From: JALGVA01 sp964617715
GTDB lineage: Bacteria > Armatimonadota > Zipacnadia > Zipacnadales > UBA5352
NCBI GenBank assembly: GCA_964617715.1
Contig: CAZTZN010000155.1
Coordinates: forward strand, 1-11,401
DNA: 11,401 bases
Direction of reading: 5' to 3'
Shown here piece by piece: positions 1 to 6,075 of this stretch. Made by a program: the position numbers and the translations under genes. Positions within the stretch are counted from its first letter, which is position 1, and every line of letters begins with the position of its first letter. The notes under the pieces are model-generated. The model worked only from the letters and a program-made list of their open reading frames with translations. It was not told the origin of the DNA and made no database searches.

Positions 1-795
1 GACGTTGTCATTGAGGTAGTAGCAGCCGGTCCAGTCCTTGGTCCACGTCCGCGACCACTGCGCCGGATACGACGCCGGGATCACCGGGTAGATCGCCAGG
101 TCGGGCCGGTGCGCCGGGAAGCGGTCGTAGTTGTGCGACCACGCGCCGATGGGATACTGCGCCATCAGCACCGACTCGAGCGCGTACATCACCGCCTCGT
201 GCACGGCCTGATCGGAGAAGTCGAGAGCCCGGTCGAGGCGGGCGAGGAAGCGGATGGCGCTCTGCGTGGTGTCGTCGTCGAGCAGCGTCATGTTGCCCCG
301 GTTGCGGCGCTTGCGCCATGCATGCCGGCCTTCGCCGTCGTCCTCGGTGGTGGGACCGATGCCGGCGTCGGGGTGGTCCACGCGGTACATCCACTCGCCG
401 CGCAGCGCCGGGTCGAAGGTGATCGAGTAGTACCACCCGCCGGAGAGCAGTTGCCCCTGCACCAGCGCCCGTGCCGCGTCCACGGCGGCGTCGAGGAACA
501 TCTGCTCGCCGGTGGCGTCGTAGGCGTCGAGGAAGGCCAGCCCCACGGCAGGCGTGCCCGGCGGTTGCACCCAGATCGCCATGCGATCGTCGGTGCGCGC
601 CTCGCCCTCGCGCAGCGCCAGGTCGCCCGAGTAGCGCCACACGTAGCCCCCGTGGTCGGCGACCTCATCGTGAAAGAACCGCACCGCCGCGCGCAGAGCC
701 TGCTCGGCCTCGGCGGCGCTCGGCGGCTGGGCGAGCGCGCACGAACCGCCCGCCAGCAGCAGCGCGAGCACGACCGCCCGCAGCGAACGGTACAT
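1..795 (-). CDS. Secreted pectic-acid-lyase-like protein (PL10/Pec_lyase-like), C-terminus cut by window edge
   Basis: The frame stays open for 265 codons from the ATG at 795 to the window edge, so the C-terminus is missing. A GGAGG lies 7 nt before the ATG. Residues 1-22 look like a Sec signal peptide: a basic start, a hydrophobic run (AVVLALLLAGG) and a likely cleavage after ALA at about 22. The mature part looks like an alpha/alpha toroid. It carries GGWYYSITFDP (119-129), TLLDDDTTQSAIRFLARL (170-187) and AQYPIGAWSHNYD (212-224), which resemble the conserved blocks of the pectic acid lyase family (PF09492, polysaccharide lyase family 10), especially the Asp-rich TxxDDDTT segment. Family members cleave polygalacturonate by beta-elimination outside the cytoplasm or in the periplasm. 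The catalytic residues cannot be fully checked because the end is missing. It is the last visible gene of a tight operon, 38 bp after the 52-residue protein gene. A non-catalytic toroid of the same fold is the alternative. Confidence 0.75.
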   Translation of the reverse strand, partial: MYRSLRAVVLALLLAGGSCALAQPPSAAEAEQALRAAVRFFHDEVADHGGYVWRYSGDLALREGEARTDDRMAIWVQPPGTPAVGLAFLDAYDATGEQMFLDAAVDAARALVQGQLLSGGWYYSITFDPALRGEWMYRVDHPDAGIGPTTEDDGEGRHAWRKRRNRGNMTLLDDDTTQSAIRFLARLDRALDFSDQAVHEAVMYALESVLMAQYPIGAWSHNYDRFPAHRPDLAIYPVIPASYPAQWSRTWTKDWTGCYYLNDNV

Positions 796-833
796 GGCAC
801 CGCCTCCGCATCACGGCCTGTCTGCGCGCGCGT

Positions 834-992
834 TCAGTCGTCCTGCTGCTCCATGTAATCGCGCAGCATCTTGACCAGCGCCAGCAACGCATGCGCCTGC
901 ACACCCGCGTAGCGCTGATCGATCGGGCGCTGCATGTCGTTGAGGATCATCTCGGCTTCCTTGATGTGGTCGGCAATCGTCTGCTCGGCCAT
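834..992 (-). CDS. Small conserved-looking 52-residue protein of unknown function
   Basis: This short ORF starts at the ATG at 992 and stops with TGA at 834-836, giving 52 residues (MAEQTIADHIKEAEMIL at the start, DYMEQQDD at the end). Evidence that it is real: a strong GGGAGGG lies 6 nt before the ATG, it fills the gap between two genes of the same strand with only 31 and 38 bp to spare, and its composition is that of a normal soluble protein. The sequence looks all-helical and amphipathic, probably a helical hairpin, with a helix of about residues 2-20 and a second of about 28-48. There are no cysteines, no signal peptide and no membrane segment. I do not recognise a family. Its place between serine acetyltransferase and a secreted lyase-like gene does not define a role; a small cytoplasmic partner or regulator of the acetyltransferase is a guess. 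Confidence 0.7.
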   Translation of the reverse strand: MAEQTIADHIKEAEMILNDMQRPIDQRYAGVQAHALLALVKMLRDYMEQQDD

Positions 993-1023
993 GTCCAGCC
1001 CTCCCTGCAATGTCGTCGCGGCC

Positions 1024-2028
1024 TCACGCGCTGTCGTCGTTGCGCCTGACCCGGACCTTCACGTCGCCCTGCACCACCGTGCTCCCCGGCGCCACCGATG
1101 CAACCAGCCAGACGTTGGAGCCGATGACCGAGCCGCGGCCGATGACCACGTCGCCGCCCAGAATCGTGGCCCCGGCGTACACGATTACGTCATCCTCCAG
1201 CGTCGGATGGCGCTTGATGTCCTTGATCGGGTTCCCGTGCTCGTCCAGCGGAAAGCTCTTGGCGCCCAGGGTCACACCCTGGTAGAGCTTGACGTTGTCG
1301 CCGATCTCGCAGGTCTCCCCGATCACCACTCCGGTGCCGTGATCGATGAAGAAGCTGCGGCCGATCTTCGCCCCCGGGTGGATGTCGATGCCGGTCTCCG
1401 AGTGCGCCCACTCGCTCATCATGCGCGGGATGACCGGCACGTCCAGCCCGTAGAGCACGTGCGCGATGCGGTGCACGGTAATGGCCTGCAGGCCGGGGTA
1501 GCTGAGGATGATCTCGGCGTAGGTGTGCGCCGCCGGGTCGCCGTAGTAGGCGGCCTGGACGTCCAGCACCAGCATCTCGCGCACGTCGGGGATCGCCGCC
1601 ATCAGGCGGTTGGCCAGCAGCGCCGCGGTCTCCGTTACGCTCACCTCGTCGGCCTCATCGCCTCTGGTGCGCGCGTAGGCGCCGGTCCAGCGGAAGGGCA
1701 ACGCGCGCGCGATCTCCACCCGCAGCAGCCGGTAGCCACGCGCCAGCCGCTCCTGCACGAAGCCCTCAGTGGACGCCTCCGGCTCCAGCTCGGTCGCCAT
1801 CCGCCCCGGGAAGAGCACGTCCATGAAGCAGTGCAGCGCCTCCAGCACCCGCCGGCGCGAGGGCACCGGCGTCTCCACTTCCTCCGGTGTGTCGATCCCC
1901 GCCACGCCGAAGCTCTCGTTCAGCCGGTCCACCACGTAGCACGAGAGCTGCGCCGGCCCGCGACACGCGCACACATCGCGCGCATCGCAGGTCTCGCAGC
2001 GTCTCAGTGGATAGCGTTCCTGCTCCAT
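1024..2028 (-). CDS. epsC: Serine O-acetyltransferase (EpsC/CysE family) with cysteine-rich N-terminal extension
   Basis: This 334-residue protein makes O-acetyl-L-serine from serine and acetyl-CoA, the first committed step of cysteine synthesis, in the cytoplasm. The helical SATase region contains YYGDPAA (161-167) and HRIAH (186-190). The left-handed beta-helix of hexapeptide repeats follows from about 212 to 320, with GIDIHPGAKIGRSFFIDHGTG (split 213-222 and 223-233) and GVTLGAK (251-257). His217 and His230 match catalytic-site histidines of the family. The start is the ATG at 2028, 7 nt after GGGGAGG and sharing one base with the stop of the upstream gene (TGATG), so translation is probably coupled. 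A GTG one codon earlier is possible but too near the ribosome site. Two points are odd. The N-terminus has Cys11, 14, 20, 22 and 30 (CxxC, CxC), which could bind metal. The C-terminus ends NDDSA, without the terminal Ile that docks CysE into CysK. Confidence 0.93.
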   Translation of the reverse strand: MEQERYPLRRCETCDARDVCACRGPAQLSCYVVDRLNESFGVAGIDTPEEVETPVPSRRRVLEALHCFMDVLFPGRMATELEPEASTEGFVQERLARGYRLLRVEIARALPFRWTGAYARTRGDEADEVSVTETAALLANRLMAAIPDVREMLVLDVQAAYYGDPAAHTYAEIILSYPGLQAITVHRIAHVLYGLDVPVIPRMMSEWAHSETGIDIHPGAKIGRSFFIDHGTGVVIGETCEIGDNVKLYQGVTLGAKSFPLDEHGNPIKDIKRHPTLEDDVIVYAGATILGGDVVIGRGSVIGSNVWLVASVAPGSTVVQGDVKVRVRRNDDSA

Positions 2029-3467
2029 CACTGCGCCTCCCCGGGGGCGGGGGGGAACGGGATCTCCCGGCCCGCGTCCATGCCGTCGCCCATGTAGTAC
2101 AGCCGCACGTCCTCAGTCTCGGGCGGCCGGCGCGAATCGCCGTAGCTCCAGATCGCCCGCACATCGCCCGGGCCCCGCTGGTGGCCCATCACCGGCTTGA
2201 CCTGGTTGTGCGACCACCGCGAGCCCTGCGTCAGGTGCCGCGTGTTGGTCCAGGTCGCCCCGCCATCGGTGGACCGCCACTCCTCGATCTCCCCACCGTC
2301 CTCATGCGGCTGCAGGTCGGTGGTCGGCGCCCAGATGCGGATGTCGTCGTCGGCCAGCATCATCAGGCAGCCCGCGTCATACATGTGGTCGCTCTCAGTC
2401 AGGTGCACGACCTCCCAGCCATCGCCCACGCGCCGGGCCACCTTCCACGCCGAGCGGAACGTCTCCACCTCGGAGTCGAGGAACAGGATGTACGGGTTGC
2501 CCTGGGTGTCAAGCTGAATGTCCTTGAGCCACACGCCATGCTCGCCGCAGTCCCAGATCTTCTCCGCCTGGCCCTCGTCGATGGGTAGCGTGTAGGGCGT
2601 GCCGTCCGAGCGCCGCCACGTCCGCCCGCCGTCGTCGGAGTAGGCGTAGTAGACATTGTAGCGCCGCGCCCACAGGTGCTTGCGCTCAATCTCCTCCGGC
2701 GTCCCGCCGCCCAGCCGCGACCACGCGAAGTGGATGCGCCGCGGATACTCGCCGCCGGCCGCCACCGTGATGCCGTAGATCGAGTACTCGGCAACGCCGC
2801 GCGCGGTCTCGCTCATGCCGAAGGCCGCGATGTCCCTCGGCTCCGACCAGCTCTGCGCGCCATCGGTCGAGGTCACGAAGCGCCAGCCGGGCGCCTTGCG
2901 GTAGGACACGAAGATCTCGCCCGCCCGCACCATCCACGGCTGCGGGTAGCTGGTGCCGCCCTCGGGTTCGATGGTCGCCCGCTGCTCCCAGGCACTGATG
3001 TCATAGGGCCGCACCGAGCGGTGCACGAGCGTCGGGTGCCCGTGCGCCCCCCAGAACATGTAGAGGTAGCCCTCATCATCAATGAGCAGCGTCGGGTTGC
3101 GGTGTGCATCGCCGTCGGGATTCTCGCCGATCGCGACGGGATAGGCGAACTCATGCGTGTTGTGGTCGTAGAAGCTGATGGTCGGCCGGTTGCCCGCGCT
3201 GCCGTAGACGAAAAAGCTGCGGTTGACCTCCGCCGCGTAGACCGCCATCGGCCGGTGCCACACGCAGTAGGTCGCCATGGCGCCTGAGTACACCGCGCCC
3301 TGACCGGGCAACAGGTTGGCGCTGCCGCACCAGTACCACACGCCGCGCGTCACCGCCGGCGGCAGGTCGCTCTCGTCGGCCATCGTCATCTCTCCAGTGC
3401 GCACAGTTACCAGCGCCCCCATCAGCCCAAGCAGCACCATCCTCCGGCTGACCCGAATCGGTGTCAC
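2028..3467 (-). CDS. Exported BNR-repeat (sialidase-fold, BNR_4-like) protein
   Basis: A 479-residue beta-propeller-type protein. Three Asp-box motifs (S-x-D-x-G-x-x-W) are visible: STDGAQSW at 200-207, SDDGGRTW at 277-284 and STDGGATW at 399-406. The N-terminal block with NRPTISFYDHNTHEF (93-107), HRNPTLLIDDEGYLYMFWGAHG (122-143, in part) and YPQPW (174-178) matches the BNR_4 group (PF15892-like), found in putative glycosidases and polysaccharide lyases of environmental bacteria. The N-terminus has SRRMVLLG (7-14) followed by a hydrophobic stretch to about 21, a likely Tat signal with possible cleavage near TMA-D (28-31). The start is the GTG at 3467, needed for the basic n-region; it lies 4 bp after the stop of the polyol dehydrogenase gene and has only a weak GAGAG before it, so it may depend on coupling. 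Internal ATGs at codon 10 or later would remove the twin arginines. The substrate is unknown. Confidence 0.85.
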   Translation of the reverse strand: MTPIRVSRRMVLLGLMGALVTVRTGEMTMADESDLPPAVTRGVWYWCGSANLLPGQGAVYSGAMATYCVWHRPMAVYAAEVNRSFFVYGSAGNRPTISFYDHNTHEFAYPVAIGENPDGDAHRNPTLLIDDEGYLYMFWGAHGHPTLVHRSVRPYDISAWEQRATIEPEGGTSYPQPWMVRAGEIFVSYRKAPGWRFVTSTDGAQSWSEPRDIAAFGMSETARGVAEYSIYGITVAAGGEYPRRIHFAWSRLGGGTPEEIERKHLWARRYNVYYAYSDDGGRTWRRSDGTPYTLPIDEGQAEKIWDCGEHGVWLKDIQLDTQGNPYILFLDSEVETFRSAWKVARRVGDGWEVVHLTESDHMYDAGCLMMLADDDIRIWAPTTDLQPHEDGGEIEEWRSTDGGATWTNTRHLTQGSRWSHNQVKPVMGHQRGPGDVRAIWSYGDSRRPPETEDVRLYYMGDGMDAGREIPFPPAPGEAQ

Positions 3468-3471
3468 CGTG

Positions 3472-4731
3472 CTATCTCTCGCCGAACCGCCCGAAGTCGG
3501 CGGTGCTCAGGTCGAGGATGCTCTCTCCCGCCGCCAGGCGCGCGCTCACGAACTCGTCGGCGGCGATCACCGCGTCGAAGACCGCGCGGTCGATGGGGTC
3601 CCCGGGCTGCAGGCCCGAGACCTCGCGCAGCACGTGCTCGGCGCCCTCGGGGTAGACGTGTTCGGCGAAGTCGCGGTCGTTCTCGTACATCTCGCCGTTC
3701 TCGTCGGTGGCCCGGAAGCGCATCCCGGCGGCGGCGCACAGGCAGGTGTACGGAGCGTCGATGTCCTGGCGCGCGTCCAGACGCAGCGCGCCGATCACCC
3801 GGTCCTCGGGCCCCAGCTTGCGCCGCACATCGCGCCCGACCCGGTAGATGGTGTCACCCAGCGCCTTGTTCTCGAAGCGCCGCAGCAGGTCATCGACGTG
3901 CTCGCGCTGGTTCTGTTCGTCGAACTCATCCGGGTAGGCGCGGATGAGCGCGCGCGCCGACTCCATCATGCCCTCCCGCGTGGCCGGGCCGATGGTCGGG
4001 TGTTCGACCGCCTCCCAGGTGTAGACGAGTTCGGGCGCCTCCAGGTGCGCGAAGTAGGCGCACAGCGCGTGGCCGAGGTTGTGGATGAACAGCTTGCGAT
4101 CCACGTACGCCTTCATGTTCTCCTTGGGGTCAAGCTCAGGCACCTCGGGCACCGGGTTGAGGAAGCCCCTGGCGTCGCAGATGAGCGTGTTGTAGGCCTC
4201 GGCATAGACCAGCAGCGGGTCGCGCGCGCGCACATCCTCGCTCATGATCGGCACCATCTTGCCGATGGAGGTCTCGACCGCGCCCAGCATCTCGCGCAGC
4301 GGGAAGCCCGCCGGCAGGTGTTCCGCGACGCCTTCGTACATGGCCTCCGCGGCGTCGCGCATGTTCTCGCAGATGATGACATCGAGCGGCCCGTTGCCCA
4401 GCGCGCGCCGGCGCACGAGTCCGCCGGCGAGGTTGGGGTAGATGTAGGGCAGCGCGGCGGGCCCGACCGCTGTGGCGGCCACGCGGCAGGTGGCCAACTC
4501 CTCGGCTACCGCCGTGGTGTCGCGGCCGTCCACGCCGCGCACATGCTCGACCACCAGCGTCCGCGGCTCGCGGTCCTTGATCTCCACGGTGTAGCGGCCG
4601 CGCTCGTTGAGCGCGCCGATAACCTCCTGGTCGATGTCCACGAACACGACCTCGTAGCCTGCGCGTGCGAATATCTGCCCCACGAAGCTGCGGCCGATGT
4701 TCCCGGCGCCGATCTGCACCAGCTTGTCCAT
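3472..4731 (-). CDS. Mannitol-family polyol dehydrogenase (mannitol-1-phosphate 5-dehydrogenase-like)
   Basis: Member of the polyol-specific long-chain dehydrogenase family (mannitol dehydrogenase N- and C-terminal domains), which oxidises polyols or polyol phosphates with NAD(P) in the cytoplasm. The N-terminal Rossmann domain has GAGNIGRSFVG (8-18) and an acidic VDID (31-34) at the end of the second strand, favouring NAD. ICENMRDA (120-127) is a family block. The C-terminal helical domain has K213-x4-N218-x2-H221 (KLFIHNLGH), the catalytic Lys-Asn-His pattern of this family. At 419 residues it is slightly longer than the roughly 380 of MtlD. I chose the ATG at 4731 because AAGGGA lies 8 nt upstream and the resulting MDKLVQIGAGNIGR aligns with the usual MtlD start; the ATG at 4740 has that sequence directly against it. 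The gene stops 4 bp before the BNR gene and follows the zinc dehydrogenase by 86 bp. The true substrate (mannitol-1-P, altronate, tagaturonate or another) cannot be read from sequence. Confidence 0.88.
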   Translation of the reverse strand: MDKLVQIGAGNIGRSFVGQIFARAGYEVVFVDIDQEVIGALNERGRYTVEIKDREPRTLVVEHVRGVDGRDTTAVAEELATCRVAATAVGPAALPYIYPNLAGGLVRRRALGNGPLDVIICENMRDAAEAMYEGVAEHLPAGFPLREMLGAVETSIGKMVPIMSEDVRARDPLLVYAEAYNTLICDARGFLNPVPEVPELDPKENMKAYVDRKLFIHNLGHALCAYFAHLEAPELVYTWEAVEHPTIGPATREGMMESARALIRAYPDEFDEQNQREHVDDLLRRFENKALGDTIYRVGRDVRRKLGPEDRVIGALRLDARQDIDAPYTCLCAAAGMRFRATDENGEMYENDRDFAEHVYPEGAEHVLREVSGLQPGDPIDRAVFDAVIAADEFVSARLAAGESILDLSTADFGRFGER

Positions 4732-4817
4732 GTGCTTCATCCCTTACGTCGCAGTCGCTTCCAGGCCCGACATTCCGCCCCGCGCGGCCCCGCCTGCCGA
4801 CGGCACTCGCCTCTTCC

Positions 4818-6056
4818 CTACGCCCCCGCCAGGATCTCCTGCTCCTGCTCGGCGGACCAGCTCTCGACCTCCACCAGCGGCCGGCGCAGATGCGGGTAGA
4901 TCACGCCCTTGCCCTCCATGCGCTGGGCGCGCACCGCCTCGATGAGATCGCGCGCGGCGTCCAGCCCGCCCGCGGCGGCCACGTAGTTACCCGGCTGGAT
5001 CCTGTCCGTCGCCAGCAGCTCCAGGGTCTCGGCGATGTCCGACGGGTCGCTGCCGCTCGAGCCCACCACCGAGATCGACTCGTAGTGGATGCGCCGCGCG
5101 TCCACGGAAATCATGTAGTCGTCGGCCTTAACGCCGCCGAAGAAGTTGGTGACGCCGCCGACGCCGAGGTAGTCGAACGACTTCTCCTGGACCGCCTTGA
5201 TGCCCAGCGCCACGATGCAGTCATCGACGCCCCGGCCGGCGGTCACGTCCGCGATGACATCTTCGAGCGCGTCGGGCGTGGTCAGCACCAGATCGATGCC
5301 CGCGTCACGGGCGCGCTGGGCGAAGAACCGGCGCGCGGTCTCACGCCGTGCGTCGTTGGGCTCGGAGACGATGATGGTCGCCGGCTCGTAGCTCATGGCG
5401 ATCTCGACGTGCCACAGCCCCATCGGCCCGGCGCCCAGCACCAGCGTGGTGCCGCCCGGCAGCAGGCCCAGGTGCGCGCTCCGCGGGGTGTCGGGCGACT
5501 GCTTGATCACGTGTGTCGTGTGCTGCTGCGCGGCGACCACGCACGAGATCGGCTCGGACAGCGCGCAGGCGAAGTGCGGCAGCGAGCCGTCGGGCACCGG
5601 CACCAGGCACGAGCAGGCGATGACCTCGGGGTCGATGATCACGTACTCCGCGAACAGCCCCGGCAGCGTGTAGCCCACCGCGATCTTGCGAATCCCTCGA
5701 CCCTCGCCGGCATAGCGGTAGCGGTGGCGTGACGGCGCGGAGGGTACCGCCGGCTGCACCGCGTAGCGCTGGCCGACGCGAATCTTGTCCTCCCAGTTGC
5801 GCCCCACCTCAACCGCGGTCACGCACCCCTCGTGACCCAGCGTCACCGGCCACTTCGCCGGGTCCCAGCCGTGCATGAGCGAGTGGTCCGCGCCCTGATC
5901 GATGATCTTGTTGTCCGAGGCGCAGGCCGCCGCACACTCCACGCGGCACAGCACCTGGTCGGGATCGGGCCGCGGCACCTCGACCTCGCGGAACTCGACG
6001 GCGTCCATCCCCACGCCGGTCAACTGCAGCGCCATCATCGTGTCCGGTATCTGCAT
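4818..6056 (-). CDS. Zinc-dependent MDR dehydrogenase, sorbitol/L-sorbose-1-phosphate reductase-like
   Basis: A 412-residue medium-chain dehydrogenase/reductase that probably interconverts a sugar or polyol (phosphate) and its ketose with NAD(P). The GroES-like catalytic domain supplies the zinc site: Cys45 (CASDNK), His75-Glu76 (LGHEG) and Glu168 (LSEPISC), the Cys/His/Glu pattern of sorbitol dehydrogenase-like enzymes. The Rossmann domain has VLGAGPMGLWHVEIA (206-220) and the acidic SEPNDARR after the second strand. Between residues 98 and 128, where many relatives carry four cysteines for a structural zinc, there are none. The start is the ATG at 6056 with GGAGG 8 nt upstream and a 19-bp gap from purL; an ATG at 6098 would overlap purL and add 14 residues unlike the family. 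It precedes the mannitol-family dehydrogenase, so the pair may act on one polyol pathway. At about 412 residues it is longer than typical sorbitol dehydrogenases (about 350), as in the SorE group. Confidence 0.86.
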   Translation of the reverse strand: MQIPDTMMALQLTGVGMDAVEFREVEVPRPDPDQVLCRVECAAACASDNKIIDQGADHSLMHGWDPAKWPVTLGHEGCVTAVEVGRNWEDKIRVGQRYAVQPAVPSAPSRHRYRYAGEGRGIRKIAVGYTLPGLFAEYVIIDPEVIACSCLVPVPDGSLPHFACALSEPISCVVAAQQHTTHVIKQSPDTPRSAHLGLLPGGTTLVLGAGPMGLWHVEIAMSYEPATIIVSEPNDARRETARRFFAQRARDAGIDLVLTTPDALEDVIADVTAGRGVDDCIVALGIKAVQEKSFDYLGVGGVTNFFGGVKADDYMISVDARRIHYESISVVGSSGSDPSDIAETLELLATDRIQPGNYVAAAGGLDAARDLIEAVRAQRMEGKGVIYPHLRRPLVEVESWSAEQEQEILAGA

Positions 6057-6075
6057 CTCGCTTCCCTCCGCCCGC

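Noticed and set aside
733..747. Lipoprotein signal in the PL10-like protein (GGSC at 16-19)
   Set aside because: Position -3 is Gly instead of Leu/Val/Ile and a good signal peptidase I site (ALA at 20-22) follows immediately.
934..2097. 387-codon plus-strand open frame opposite the serine acetyltransferase
   Set aside because: Antisense shadow; the hexapeptide-repeat acetyltransferase on the other strand is unambiguous.
3316..4899. 527-codon plus-strand open frame opposite the BNR and polyol dehydrogenase genes
   Set aside because: It runs across two real minus-strand genes and their junction, has no ribosome site and resembles no protein family.
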